The notes beneath the pieces are model-generated. The model ran no database searches. It was not told the DNA's origin and saw only the letters and a list, made by a program, of their open reading frames with translations. 64,000 bases of DNA from Gremmenia infestans (Eukaryota > Ascomycota > Leotiomycetes > Helotiales > Hamatocanthoscyphaceae): contig JAFEVB010000026.1 of NCBI GenBank assembly GCA_032629725.1, positions 186,001 to 250,000 on the forward strand, written 5' to 3'. Position 1 is the first letter of the stretch. Each line of letters begins with the position of its first letter. This document shows positions 11,632 to 24,124 of this stretch, in pieces. The translations under genes and the position numbers were made by a program.

Positions 11632-13037
11632 ATTTCTTTGCTTTGTGGAGGCACAGATTTTGGAAGTTTGCATTTGCATTAGCACTGCATAGGTTGGGCG
11701 GAGAGATTTTCGTGCATTTCTGGGCTGGGGCGCATTATGTGTGGGAGGTAGGCGGGGAAAAGCAAGTCATGAGGAATGTATTACGAAAACCGCGCACCTC
11801 CTCGAGACCAATGAAAACTGATTAAACATAGCCCTGATCCTAAATTTGAATCGAATGGACTGGAATTTTATGCTACCGAGACTATCGTTTGGAGTAACGA
11901 TGCTAGACGCTGCACGTTACCGGTAGAATAGTTCCGGGAACACGGAGCTGGGATTCTCCAGAGCTGGTGAGAAGTGTCTCTACGACACAGGCCCACGGCC
12001 TCTCTTCGTGGCGTACGTGGGTGGGGTACGTGGGTGGGTGCATGATCTCGCAGATCAAGACCATGTCACAAAGCTTTTATCTTTTTCAGTCAGACCAGCC
12101 TACCGTTGCTTTTCTTTCCCTCTGCAAAGGCTGCCGGGCCGCTGCCCGCCCTCATGATATGTCATATTTAGGGTTATTAAGCCATGCTTCTGCAAACTGG
12201 AAGAAGCAATTTGTTTTTCTGGCTCTTTCATCACCCATGGCTAATGCGGAGAATAATCATTCACCTCATTGTAATTTGTAAGCTGTCGGGGCTCTTGGGG
12301 GCGCTCAACCCTTAAACTACAACGCTGTCCGCGGCCGAGAGTATTGGACCCGGCAAGATGTTGGCGTTATGTGGCGTCCGGGGCAGAGAGCCCGCGCTGC
12401 AGCTTCTTTCAGGGGTAGCTGACCCGTCTTTTTCATAAAGTAGAACAAGACAAAAATGTGATATGTTACATGGTAACGTAGAACGAGCAACAGAAAATGC
12501 CAAATCCTGGTTTACAAGGATGAGAATTTTCGCCGTCCACATTCTTGCGCAACAAGCATGACACCCAAGTCACCGGTAAATGCAGCCGGCCGTTCAACAA
12601 CCCAAGCAAAAATATACTGTCAACATCATTCTATCATACGTGGTGAATGATACTCCTCTTTGGAGCTTCTGAAGAATCTTTGCCGTCTGTGTGAGTAAGA
12701 TAAGGACATGCATGGCGCAGAGCGGAAGGATAGAGCGGAAGGATATTGGATTTGGGGCTTCTTCAAGTAAAGAAGTCTTAGTGAATACGTTCAGTCACTC
12801 TGTGGAAAGAAAAACGAATGAACGAACGACCATGTGAGTCACAGAGGAGTTAATTTTAAGTCCTACAAAAGGCTCTGTCCTTCTCTCTCTGCGACCTTGT
12901 CACTCCATTGCACAACTTATTCACCGCCAGCTTTTTTCCCTTTCTCTTTTCCCTACCCCTTCATATCTTCAAATAGCCATCATTAATTGTTGCATTGTCT
13001 TACTTCTTTGCTTTATTTCGTTAATCCATTTTTGACA
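11632..13037. other. Intergenic, no gene seen
   Basis: Short open frames occur here but none shows domains, splice-linked partners or good starts. A GTACGTGGGTGGG repeat lies near 12014-12035. The last 150 bp before 13038 are strongly pyrimidine-rich (CTTTTTTCCC and similar), a probable core promoter for the next gene. Confidence 0.4.
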
Positions 13038-14392
13038 ATGAAGTTCACCGGCTTCATAACTGTCTTTTGGGCAGCTGGCGTCTGCATGGCATCGTCGCTG
13101 ATCTCGATGAGGGAAGACAATGGCGGAGTTCACGACAGAGACACCACAAAGCCTAAAGTTTTCATCATCGCTCTGGTATATTCCCCCTCCCCCACCCTCT
13201 TATATTCTAGTCTCGCTAAACTCCCCAGTTCCCTCCCGAGCGTGATACCTGGCTCAACAGTTCCAATACAGCCAGCGGCTTTGGAAGTCACCTCCTGGAG
13301 AAAAACATCACCGTCCCAGGTTTCTCACCACTTTACCCCGATGCACATTGCAAAAACGATGGCTCAGTCTGCCTCCTCACAACCGGTGAATCCGAAATCA
13401 ACGCCGCAGCAACCATCTCAGCCCTCCTGCTCTCCCCGCTTTTCGACCTCCGCAAAACCTACTTCCTAATCTCAGGCATCGCAGGCGTGAACCCCAAACA
13501 GGCCACCCTCAATGACGTTGCCTTCTCCAAATACGCCGTGCAAGTAGCCCTGCAATACGAAATTGACGCCCGGGAATTGCCTAGTGGCTACGCATCTGGC
13601 TACATACCCCAAGGCTCGCATTTCCCCGACGAGTATCCTAGCAGCATCTACGGCACCGAGGTCTTCGAACTCAACGAGGCCCTCCGCGACATGGCTGTGA
13701 AGCTCGCCAGCAGAGCCAAAATGATCGACACGAATGTCACAGCAGCATACCGCAAGCAGTACGCTGGAAACCAGACAGCCGCGAGTCCTTACACCAAAGG
13801 CCTCCGGTCCCCGTCAGTCATCAAATGCGATGTCGTTACGTCAGATGTATACTTCTCCGGCCAGTTGCTTGCGGAGGGTTTCGAGAAAACAACAAGGCTA
13901 TTCACGAATGGCTCAGGCACATATTGCATGACGGCCCAAGAAGACAACGCGATCCTCGGCGCCATGGTGCGTGGCGCGAAAGCCAAGTTGATGGACTTTG
14001 CGCGCGTGATCGTCATGCGCGCAGGCACGAACTTCGATCGTCCGCCGCCTGGAAGTGACTGTCTCGATAACCTATTCTCCACCTCGCAAGGTGCGTTCCA
14101 GTCTTCGCTATACAATTTGTTTCTCGCTGGCTCGCAAGTTGTTGATGGGATTATGAAGGGATGGGGTTGCACGTTTGAGAATGGCGTAAAAGCTAAGAAC
14201 TATATCGGGGATATCTTTGGTACTCTGGGTGGAACACCGGACTTTGGACCAGGGAGTGACTTTGGTGACAATCCGGTGCAGACGAGGGCGATTGGGGGGA
14301 GGGTTGTGCATAGTGAGAGTGTGGCGGGTAGGAAGGATGGGAAGGGGAAGTGGGGCGCGATGGTTGCTAGGACCGCCAACGGGAATGCTTGA
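13038..14392 (+). CDS. Purine nucleoside permease, NUP family
   Basis: Exons 13038-13175 and 13229-14392 encode 433 residues; the 53-bp intron has GTATAT/CAG borders. Residues 1-20 (MKFTGFITVFWAAGVCMASS) form a signal peptide. The following sequence is collinear with the NUP family: KPKVFIIAL then FPPERDTW, TTGESEINAAATISALLLS, YFLISGIAGVNP, and a C-terminal half with CDVVTSDVYFSG and a glycine/aspartate-rich end. Fungal members import purine nucleosides or bind and process nucleosides at the cell surface; the substrate of this copy cannot be read from sequence. The start is preceded by TGACA and is the first ATG in a signal-peptide frame. The C-terminal GRKDGKGKWG stretch is more basic than the rest. 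Confidence 0.9.
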
Positions 14393-17300
14393 GGTGTAAT
14401 TTTGGCGCGGTGATATTGGAGAGGAACAATTGCTTTAGCTTTTGGATGGCTTCATCTACATTAGACGGCTTGCTCGCGCTGGTATTGGGAAAGGTTATAA
14501 AGCGTTGATCTTGACTTCACTTAGAAGCCGTTGTTTTTGATGTTAGAGAGCCTCAACATAGATTTTCAATCGATGATTTTACGATATCATCTCTAGAATT
14601 TCATATCTGTTCGAGAAATCAACTTTGAGGTATCTTAGATTTTTGACTCGAATAGAGGCAAAGAATCTTACATGCCCACACTAACTACAAACCATTCCCC
14701 TTCCTAAACTATTTAGTCCAAGCTAGAGCTATCACCTCTCACCTATGCGCACTGAGCTAAGGGGCCTTAGCGCCACCCTAGCGCAATTCTATCCGGGCGC
14801 TCGGGCCTTTCCAGTTATCTGGGTATCATCCTAGACTCTCCATCCTAGACATTCCATCCTCTTTTCCACCGGAAAACGGTGGAAGCATAGTACATCGGCA
14901 GTCTTAGAGCATAACATCCATCAATTAGATATGGCATTTCTAGAGCTTTTTTATCATTCTATGGGTTGCAATAGCCAGGATCGTAAGCATATAGTACAGT
15001 AGACAAATGTACTAGATGACCTTCGGAATATTAAATCGGATTCAATCAATCATTAGATCGAGACCTAATAATAGAACTGTTTACTGATATTTCTACTTCT
15101 ACTAAGAATAATAACCCCGGGTTTTCCAATTATAGACATTCCGGGGTTGAACCAGGCTAATCGAGGCTCAGTCAGAACGGGAAGCGGATATTCCGTGCAT
15201 TGTTTTCCAGTGAAGGCTTTTTGACGTTAGTATAGTAAGCGGGAATTAAAGGGGGAGTTGGTCTGAGGTTGGATACTTGTTTGACCTCTCCTCACGTGAT
15301 CGTATCTCCCTTTTTCGCAATTTATTTACTCCAACTTAGCAACATTTCCTTTTCACTCTTCTCATGCATATGTTAACAGCCCTAATGCGCCGCACTCTTC
15401 ATATAACGTTCCAATCCGATATCCTTATCAATCTCACCCATCCTTTCCAAGTCAGCTTGCGCCGTACCTTCACATGACATTCATCCATTTCTTCCAGCAT
15501 TAATCATTCGATTTCAGGAACTATGAGGTAGATGAAACCTGCGGAGATAGACTTTGGGATGCCGAAGATGGTAAGTGCCGGTGTTGTAGTAGATGCCGAA
15601 GACCGTTTCTGGCTTTGCATAGGCTTTTCTTACATCAGAAAGTGCTGCACACCCAGCAAATTGAAAAGAAGGGAAAGTGGGAGATTAAAAACCCGACCAA
15701 CGATACAACTATTTATCCACTACTCGACACGTCCAGCGCAATACCATACGGTCAATTACTCAATGGCCAAGTTAATCCACGCGGAAGGACCCCAACTAAT
15801 TCAAAATCGGATATGAGAGAGAGAAAAGACAATTCTTATAGTTCAGCAATCGAATACTACAGAAAGAACTTGAGTGCAGTAGCTGCAAAGGGACCAGGGA
15901 GGAAGCTTCATTGTGTGGAGACTGATGTTATTGAAGAGTGCTGGTAGATAGAGAGCCAGAAAAGCATTCCCACATGGCTTGGAGCTATGTAGTGGACAGC
16001 TCCGGCTAAAGTGGTGGATGAATGTATGATGTATACCTAGGTACATAGGTAGGGAACTTAGCGTGTAGACATAGCGTGTAGACATAGAAGTGTGGCATAA
16101 GTCACGTATCAGTCCGCCTATTGAACATCCAAAGAAAGACCTTACGATACTTGGTTAGTGGATATTATACTCGTGACATCGGTAGTCAAAACCCCGCACC
16201 AATGAGTGTAGGAATGGATAAATACGAGAGCTTCGCATCAATTGACCAGCCGAACTGCATACTTCAGATGGCGCCAGCATCTGGGGATCTACGATAAACG
16301 ACCCCCAATCTGCAGTCGTGGGATTCCTCCGCATTTGTTGGTGTTTGACCTCGATAGTGAAAACTTTGTGATGGTTCCAGCGGTTGTGGAACATTCATCA
16401 AGCACTCAGCCTAAACTTTGTGTACGTCGCATATTCTATTTCACACCCCTGGATCCGTTGTGGTTTGACTATGAATGCCGTTGCGTGCTGATACTGCAAG
16501 ATAGGCTTATAGTGGTGCGGAGTCAGGTATAGAGTTGCGGTGGGTTGTGAAATGTGGCTTACTTCTAGAGATGCAGGAGCGGTGGCTAGCATCCCCACGA
16601 AACGTGACTAACCGCAATAGAACCGCAATGGGGAGTGAATCTTGGTCGCTGAAGAACAAACTCACTCCACGATCAGCTGGATGCAGTAGCTACACAGTTA
16701 AGCGCCAGTTCCGCTCCTGAAGAGTCTTCCTGGCAGGCGTTACGTGTCAACCAGAGTTTCAAATCACCCCCCTTTGGGGATACACGTGACATTCATCGCT
16801 AGTGGCGCTTATCGGTGGGGTCCAAGCTTCATCTGAAAGTGCCGTGCCGTGCAGTGCATCCATCCATCCTGCACCAAGATGGTGATCAAATGGCCCCAAA
16901 TATAGCCATACAGTAGTACCATGATGCCATGTTCGTCTAGACGCGCGCTCTTGTCTTTTATTTGGCCAGTCACAGCCATGACCGGGCCAGGGGAGCGTCT
17001 TCTGAAACACGGTAATTTTTGGTAAGGCTGAGTCTAGTAAGTGACTATACCTATCTAGGTATATGTTTGTGTCTTGCTTTGCCCAAGATAGTTCTAGCTA
17101 TTTTTATATAGGCATAGGCGTTGGCGTCTCTTTTCATCCCTTCTCTGTTTCTTCGGCTGCTGTGATAACCGCCCAACAACCCCTTTCACGACCCATCCTA
17201 ACCGCCGACCTTCAAACTCGCGGTCGCAAATGAGACAACCGCCGGCTGGGTCTCTGCAACCAATATGCGTGCTTCTACCGCTCCATATCTTCAAAGTTGG

Positions 17301-17801
17301 AGACTGTTTGTATCTGCGAACCTGCATCCGCGGCTACTGTGTTGAGGTTGGGGGTTTCATGGCCCCCTCTGTTGTCTTGAACCAACATGCTGGGTGGGCA
17401 TACTCAGTTACACAGCACCGAAGCAGTCAAAGAAGTCCCCCCCTGCTTGTTTCAACCTCCAGGCTGGTCTCGATTTAGGACACCCGGCGTCCCATGAGGC
17501 TATAAACATATTTATTTGGCCCCCACCTGTCTGCCAACCCGCTCCGTTCTACATAGCTGCGGAATCATATAAGATTGGGCCCGCCAGCCCCTTAACACGG
17601 CCTGTTGTTTCTCAGATCAGTTCCAATTGTTTTACGATACCCCTCATTGCGATTTCCTTATCGATAGTCGTTTTTCTTCACCTATTTCTCTTCCAAATTC
17701 TCCTATCCCGTCATCACCTCATTCGTTTGATACGGAGTACTCCCGGCGAGGCATCTAATCCTAATCCTATCTCTCTATACTCTTCTTCTCTATTTCCTAC
17801 A
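14393..17801. other. Long intergenic region with hairpins, 5' region of the Myb gene
   Basis: No gene could be supported in 3.4 kb. Two perfect 8-bp-stem hairpins lie at 14864-14884 (TTCCACCG/CGGTGGAA) and 15113-15148 (AACCCCGG/CCGGGGTT). The palindrome TACCTAGGTA is at 16034 and a direct repeat GCGTGTAGACATA near 16058-16085. The 9-mer TACGGAGTA is at 17731, 71 bp before the next start. The region may hold an old degraded element around 14700-15150. Confidence 0.4.
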
Positions 17802-18827
17802 ATGCCTAAAGGGGATCGTCACCGCTCAGTTAGAACCTCCTCCGGTTACTACAATCTCTCCCCTGTTTCTACACCAACAAACCAATACGCCGCACCAATG
17901 CCGATCGGCTCGTCCCGCATGCCAGTTCAAGATACATACTACTCCTCAGGGCCCCTGACCAGCAATAGCATGACCCAGCAACAATACCAACCACATTCAA
18001 CATCAAGCTACACCCAAGGCGGGCCAGTACAACACCCAATGGCCTCCTCCCAATATGTGCAACTGCCCGTAGCACCACCACCATCCATCCGTCCCTCAAG
18101 CGGCGCCTGGAACTCCACAGACGACCACACGCTCATGCAAGCGCGCTCACAAGGCATGAACTGGGCGCCAATCCAACAAGCATATTTCCCCAACAAAACT
18201 CCCAACGCCTGCCGCAAACGCCACGAGCGTTTGATGGAGCGCCGTAATGCGGATGGTTGGGACGGTATCAAGCTGGAGAATATGGCCAAGTGCTATATGG
18301 GGATGCGGAAGGAAATCTGGCAGGGTTTGGCAGAGCAGACTGGTGAAAAATGGAACGTCGTTGAACAAAAGGTTAGTTCTCCGATTTTCCACTACCCCTT
18401 TCCGCTCACTGCACTCAATTCGATTCACTCCATTCCCTCTTTCAAACACATATCCTAACACCATTCCAAACAGTGCATGTCCCAAGGACTAAAAAATCTC
18501 CAAACCGCCTCCCGCGCTCACGCGCGCCGCGAACGCATGCTCGACACCAATGCCGGCATGCTGAGCAGCGGCTACGGGCGGGACGCGCACGCTGACGACA
18601 GCGGGATTGGCATCGAGGACCTGGAAGCTGAATATGACGCCAATAGCGATCGTAGTACGTCTGTGTATGGCGGGCAGAATGGTCATTATCATAGTCATAG
18701 CAATGGCAGTGTGGGCGACGGCAGGTATATGCCGCATGGGCAGAGGCTACCGAGTATGGATATGGGCATTGATGCGATTATCAATGGTCCCAGTCATGGA
18801 CATGGTGGTCATGCACATGCACGTTAG
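17802..18827 (+). CDS. Myb-like DNA-binding domain protein
   Basis: Exons 17802-18371 and 18474-18827 encode 307 residues; the intron has GTTAGT/CAG borders. Residues 1-95 are serine, proline and glutamine-rich. Residues about 100-150 form a Myb/SANT-like helix set: W in SGAWNSTDD, an interior GMNWAPIQQAYFPNKTPNACRKRHERL matching the Myb recognition-helix pattern, then a second tryptophan-bearing segment (EIWQGLAEQTGEKWNVVEQK) that crosses the intron. The C-terminus is acidic then histidine-rich (HYHSHSNG, HGHGGHAHAR). A nuclear transcription factor role is inferred from the domain; targets are unknown. The frame is open upstream of the ATG, but the upstream part is a 5' leader without coding character. 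Confidence 0.85.
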
Positions 18828-19240
18828 AAAGTGGAATAGAGTTGGGGGGAGTTGAGATAAGGGTAGAATTATACGCTTTTGTAGCGGGGGAGGATGATTT
18901 TGTTTTGGTAATGGCGTTGTGTTGGCGTTTCAGACTCCCATAGGTTTGGGGGAGGTTAATTTGAGGATATTTAGATACCACGACATTCATTTATGACCGG
19001 ACCAGAGAAGATTCTGGCCTGTTATGACACTTATGAGGATGTGTAGAATAGTTTGTATGAGTACAGCATAGCCAGCCACAAGCAATGGCGGCATTTAGCT
19101 CTTCAGCCAGAGATACAGAAAGTCCATACCTTTACAATACAATTTTAGCTCATACACCTGAACGCCCTCCGTATGATACATTAGATCTCCACCAACATAT
19201 CCATCTAGTCGAGCTAAAAAGACCTTTGCAATCAATTAAC
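18828..19240. other. Convergent intergenic spacer
   Basis: The spacer lies between the 3' ends of the Myb-like gene and COX10. No gene or repeat is seen. Confidence 0.4.
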
Positions 19241-20788
19241 TCATCTGCTCGGCATTGCAATGGCCGCCTTTCTGGCCTCCGGCGAAACCTTGCTGGCCTC
19301 CAACACAGCCTCCTCCTCATCCTCGTCCATCCATTCCCCTTCATCATCCGGGTCTGGCCACCCCACAACAGCCCTCCACACCCGCTGCCACAATCCCTTC
19401 TTCTCCACCATCGCCAAAATCATAACCACAGGCAAATGCCACACACTAGCCCAAAACAGGCCTTTCGCCGACCCCTTGATACCCTCCAACCTCCAAAATT
19501 TGACTGCCTCTTTCACCAGCCACACATTGATCGGCGTACTTGCTATCGCAAAGCTCCACTCCGTCACACCAACATAACACAGCCCTATACAAATAGGAAA
19601 GAAAGCCAGGCTATATCTGAGAGCTACGCGTCCGTTCCGCGCAGGATTGACCCAGCACAACATTCTGTACCCCGCATTCTTATATTCATCCTTAATCGAC
19701 CAACTCAACGCCATAAAATGCGGAAACTGCCATGCAACAAGCAGGCCAGCCAATAACCAGCCCCCAATGTTCCCCTCCCCAAGCAACAACTCCCTCCACG
19801 TTCCGTCCTTGGTCGCGCTCTGCCCCGCCGCAGCAGCCCAGCCCATTAACGGCGGAATGCCGCCGACGATTGCTCCAACCCATGTGTTAAGCACTGAGAT
19901 GCGTTTTAGCGGTGTATATGCGCCCGCGTAGAGGGCGATATTGAGGGCGCCGAGGAAGGAAACGGTCGGGTTGACACCGAAGTATAATAATGTTGTTCCT
20001 ATCACGCCACTTAGGACAGCATACAGTACTGCGCCGCGTGTAGAAATGAGACCCCGTACGAGAGGCCGATTCCGAGTCCTGCTCATCATTGCGTCCCATT
20101 TCGGCTCGTATAACATGTTCAGCGCATTGGCGCTCGCGGCGCAGAGTGTTGTGCCTGTTGTGAGGAAGAGCAGGGTGAGGGTTGAGAGGGAGGGAGTTTC
20201 AGTTTGCGAGAGGAGTTCGGGGACTGGGTAGAGGGTGTAGGATGCCATTGCTGTTAGCACGACGAGAATGGAGAGACGTGGCTTGGAGAGCGAGAGGAGG
20301 ATGGGAACTAGGCGGCGGAGAGAGTTGGCTGGTGCTGCTGAGGCTTTGGAGGTGAGATTTGAGGAGGAATTTGCAGGCAGGATGAGGTCTGCTTGGGATG
20401 CTGCGCGGCGGGCGGCTTGTCGTTTGCGGTGGGGGAGGTCTTCTTTTGGTGGAGGGGTTGAGGTGGAGGTGGTGTGTATAGCTTCGGGTTTGGGAGCAGC
20501 TGCATTTTGTCCTGCAATTGAACCATTGTTTGGAGCTGAAGATGTTAAAGCTCCTCTCCTTGATGCTGCGCGTGCTTTCTCGAGTAAGGTATTTCCAGAG
20601 AAGTATTCAGCCCGTAATCGTGGTGTTGTTCCGGTTACTCCAGCTGCGCGAGTTGGAGCTATCGAGAAATTTCTCCTCACCGGTCTCGAGGGTGTCTTTG
20701 TTTTTGCTGTCTGCAGAAGGCATGACAGACATACGGTACTGAGGCCATTGGATCGAAAGGCACTCGCTGCTGAATACCGTATAATCAT
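19241..20788 (-). CDS. COX10: Protoheme IX farnesyltransferase, mitochondrial (heme O synthase)
   Basis: A single exon encodes 515 residues. The protein farnesylates protoheme to heme O, the first step to heme A for cytochrome c oxidase, in the mitochondrial inner membrane. The N-terminal 130 residues are rich in R, S, T and A with almost no acidic residues, a long presequence. The UbiA prenyltransferase core follows from about residue 160 (SLSKPRLSILVVLTAM), with the polyprenyl-diphosphate motif N-x3-EP-x-WD and MSRTRNRPL, the KRISVLNTWVGAIVGGIPPLMGW segment and WQFPHFMALSW. Several hydrophobic helices are visible. The C-terminal 50 residues form an acidic tail (DPDDEGEWMDEDEEE), a common fungal extension. 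The length is close to other ascomycete Cox10. Confidence 0.96.
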   Translation of the reverse strand: MIIRYSAASAFRSNGLSTVCLSCLLQTAKTKTPSRPVRRNFSIAPTRAAGVTGTTPRLRAEYFSGNTLLEKARAASRRGALTSSAPNNGSIAGQNAAAPKPEAIHTTSTSTPPPKEDLPHRKRQAARRAASQADLILPANSSSNLTSKASAAPANSLRRLVPILLSLSKPRLSILVVLTAMASYTLYPVPELLSQTETPSLSTLTLLFLTTGTTLCAASANALNMLYEPKWDAMMSRTRNRPLVRGLISTRGAVLYAVLSGVIGTTLLYFGVNPTVSFLGALNIALYAGAYTPLKRISVLNTWVGAIVGGIPPLMGWAAAAGQSATKDGTWRELLLGEGNIGGWLLAGLLVAWQFPHFMALSWSIKDEYKNAGYRMLCWVNPARNGRVALRYSLAFFPICIGLCYVGVTEWSFAIASTPINVWLVKEAVKFWRLEGIKGSAKGLFWASVWHLPVVMILAMVEKKGLWQRVWRAVVGWPDPDDEGEWMDEDEEEAVLEASKVSPEARKAAIAMPSR

Positions 20789-21848
20789 TGCTTGTTGTTG
20801 CTATTTGGAGGCCATGGACGCATTATTGAAGGTTGAGGTTGTGAAGCTCTCACTCTCAGACCACTTCTGCGGGAGTTACCGATTGGCCAATCAGCGGACA
20901 CGGATTTAAAGTCAACATTTTGCATACACAAGTACTCCTAAAAAGTAGTTAAGACTTCCAATAACAGGACGTTACGTGTACGAGTATTAATGTCAATATT
21001 AACTCGAGTTTGTCTAGTCCAGAGTCCTAGAAGCTCATCGTCTTATTTCCACACGTGACCGTGGATTAGTGATCGCGGGGCCGAGGTTTGACTAGATCTT
21101 TCACAGCTCCCACCCGTACCAAGAACTCTATGCAATTGGCTATTCGATCTACTCTTTCGTCCGTAACCAAAAACGTATCTGGCTTTACCTTTGAATTCAC
21201 CGAGTCTACATGGCAAGCTAGAGCTTATGGCCGTCGGACTGTCAGCGCAGTCCTTGAATCGTCCGAGTCGTCCAACTCAATTTGACGTTTTATGTTGAAC
21301 GTACTCTTGACTTATGCGCTTCTCAATACATTATATCGAAACTAGCTTTATAGCTCGCTTATAAGACCCCCAATATGGCTCGTATGGTTCCCATAGGCCA
21401 TAGGTCAAGGTATAAGGCCGTATGTCTAATCCCTAAACATCTCTATGATGGATGCCGAATCTCTTTATTACGCCATGTTTACTCATCCCATTATTTCGAA
21501 TCTTTGATTGCGCGCGCGACAATATGATTCCTTGGAAGTGTCGAGGCCAAATTATCAGAGTATTTATATTTACAAAGCAAAATCTTCTTGTGGGCCGCTC
21601 TAAGCGGCTTTAGCAACGTTGTTTACTGATCATGTCTCCTCGAACGGACACGCGGAGACAAGTTATGAAACCCAGGCCGACGTGATTGGCACAAACGCCC
21701 CCATGCTTACATGTTAGTAAATGTCTGTGGAACTACTTATGTATCTGGATCTCCGTCTGGAGTTTCCCCGCCTCTATCACCCTGTACTGCCTCGAGTCCA
21801 TACCCCTTACTACAGTGTATAACTATCGTGAGGATAGTTGCCACCCCC
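20789..21848. other. Divergent promoter region, COX10 and MFS gene
   Basis: About 1.06 kb lies between two divergent starts. No gene is supported. An in-frame ATG at 21711 could extend the MFS protein by 46 residues, but that extension looks non-conserved. Confidence 0.4.
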
Positions 21849-23562
21849 ATGGCTCTTGATACTACCGCTGAGAAGGTACCAAGCCAAATCCAACGCAGAG
21901 GAATTGTTGACGAGGAAGCCCAAAGAAGCTCGCAATCAGTTGAAGATTTTAAGTTGAAGGATGAAGGAGCAGAATCAGACACTCCAACTGTCGAGAGTGA
22001 AAGCTCTGGGACACCAATAGATCAATTGGACTGGGACTCGCCAGAAGATCCCGGGAACCCTCAGCTATGGTCAACTTGGAAAAAGGTCTTCCATACAGCA
22101 ATACCGGCCCTGATTGGCTTTGTTTTGTAAGTCCACTATACGATCCCATCTACAACTGTACTTACCAACAATAGAACCGTGGGAACATCATCATATGTAC
22201 CAGCTCTTGCGCTAGTGATGAAGAAGTTCGATGTCTCCAGAGAAGTGGCCGTTCTTCCCCTATCATTATACACTCTGGGCTTCTGCCTCGGCCCCTCGTT
22301 CGCAGCACCCCTCTCAGAGATGTATGGGCGAAGGATTGTTTACTGGACCACCATGCCATTACTCCTGATATTCACCGCCATTGCAGCTTCTGCCAATAAT
22401 ATCCCACAATTGATAATCTTCCGTCTGCTCGCAGGTATTGGAGGGTCGGGGGCGCTAGCAATAGGAGCAGGTAAATTCCATCCAAACCCCAAACACATAG
22501 ACTACTCTTCTAACACACTTCCAGGAACCATCGCAGACATGTGGAATCATCATCAAAGAGGCAGAGCTGCCTTATTTTTTATCCTGTCACCGTTTCTAGG
22601 CCCATCTCTAGGCCCTCTGATCGGAGCCTACATCATCGCCGAGTATAACGAAAACTGGAGGTTCTCTTTGTGGGTTATAATGTTCATCGCAGCCCCGATC
22701 CTGGTTGCATCCCTTTTCATGCAAGAAACCTACAAACCGCGCATTCTCTATCTCCGCCACAAAGCTCGTGGGGAAAAGGTTCCTCATAAGACAGGCGATA
22801 CCCGTCTCCTGTTACGAAAACTGCGTACTGCATTCCTCCGACCAATCAACATGATGCTCTTCGAAGTACGTCTCTCGCCTCTCTCTTTCCGCTTCCTCCC
22901 ACGCTAACAAAATGAAATAGCCATTAGTAGCCTTCCTCTCCATCTACACCGGCTTCGCCTTCGCCATGATGTTCTCCTTCTTCGGCTCCTACTCCTACGT
23001 ATTCTCCAGCGTCTATGGCTTCAACAACCGCCAGATTGGCCTCACCTTTCTGGGTCTGCTAATCGGCTTCATCTTCGCCGTCGCTTCATTCGGCATCTTC
23101 GACGCGACTCTATACCGCAAAGCAGCCAAGCGAGCCAACGGCCGTCCAGCTCCGGAACACCGCCTCTACGCCGCGCTCCTCGGCTCGATCCTGCTGCCCA
23201 TCGGCCTCTTCTGGTTCGCGTGGGCGCCCTCGCACTCCGTGCACTGGATCGTCCCTGTTCTCGCGGGAATCCCTTTTGGCTGGGGCTGTCTCTCGATCTT
23301 CATTTCCGCTACTACCTACCTCGTCGACGTGTACCAAGCTGCGAATGGTGCGAGTGCGGTCGCTGCGAACGGGATATTGCGGTATGGGTTGGGTGCAGCG
23401 TTTCCACTGTTTACGCTGCAGATGTACGAGCATATGGGGATTCATTGGGCAGGGAGCGTATTTGCGTTTGTGGGATTGGCGATGACGCCTGTGCCGTGGG
23501 TGTTTTGGTGGAAGGGGAAAGTGTTGAGGGAGAGGAGTTTGTATAATACTTTTAAGGAGTAG
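21849..23562 (+). CDS. MFS transporter, DHA1-like
   Basis: Four exons (21849-22126, 22175-22470, 22525-22865, 22921-23562) encode 518 residues with 48, 54 and 55-bp introns. After a hydrophilic N-terminus of about 80 residues ending DWDSPEDPGNPQLWSTWKK, there are about twelve membrane segments. The loop 2-3 motif reads SEMYGRRIVYW and the helix 5 region reads RLLAGIGGSGALAIGAGTIADMW. The central cytoplasmic loop holds YKPRILYLRHKARGE and ERPINM-like sequence. This pattern fits the drug:H+ antiporter-1 group of fungal facilitators for drugs, polyamines or small metabolites at the plasma membrane. The substrate is unknown. The start at 21849 follows CCCCC, and the next gene converges on it 360-560 bp away. 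Confidence 0.93.
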
Positions 23563-23920
23563 ATGAGGCAAGTAAGTGTGTTTGGTGTGCCGTATATATT
23601 GTGTGTTGAAGTGTTTGATTCCTTGTGAGGCGTTGGGATATATTTTGCATGCTGGGGCTGTTCAGGATAGATGAGTTGGCGTTAGAACTGCTGTGAAGGC
23701 TATAATTTATATACATGTAGAGCCGCTTTGATATCAAAAAAATATTTGATCAGCTTTAAGTAAAATATAGGTTACGCCGCGGAAGTACCACAGATGCTGT
23801 GTTTCTTTCAGAACTGTTGTTGCTACATCAACCCCCTTGGTACATTTCCATAACTCTACTATCCAATAACCTGAACTCCAGAAACGTCAAATTCTAGTCG
23901 TACACGAAGCCATCCATTTC
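23563..23920. other. Convergent spacer
   Basis: AT-rich spacer between two 3' ends. No gene is seen. Confidence 0.35.
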
Positions 23921-24124
23921 CTAATCCGAATCTTCGATAACAATAACCTTGGTTGGAACTTTTCTCTTCGTAATTGGCGGAAGTGCACCCCTTGAAGAGG
24001 ATTCCGACGAATTAACAATCGAAGACAGCGGCTGTTGCTGTATCGGCGCGGATGCAAGCTTACTAGGCGATAATGCCATAATAGGCACATATTTCTCTGC
24101 AAGTAAATTCCTCAGAGACATCTC
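23921..24124 (-). other. Possible C-terminal extension after an in-frame TAG
   Basis: The frame of the upstream dioxygenase gene continues past TAG (24127-24125) for 67 more codons: EMSLRNLLAEKYVPIMAL, a serine-rich linker, then KRKVPTKVIVIEDSD and a stop. The tail looks protein-like: the helix resembles the usual ending of this family, and VIVIEDSD fits a SUMO-interaction motif. Either a nonsense change removed it or read-through occurs. Confidence 0.45.

Noticed and set aside
15532..15947. Overlapping open frames upstream of the Myb-like gene
   Set aside because: Low-complexity products without domains; possible splice sites do not give a consistent protein.
19085..19756. 223-codon plus-strand frame opposite COX10
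   Set aside because: Shadow of the COX10 gene on the other strand; the product is H/P/N-rich with no domain.
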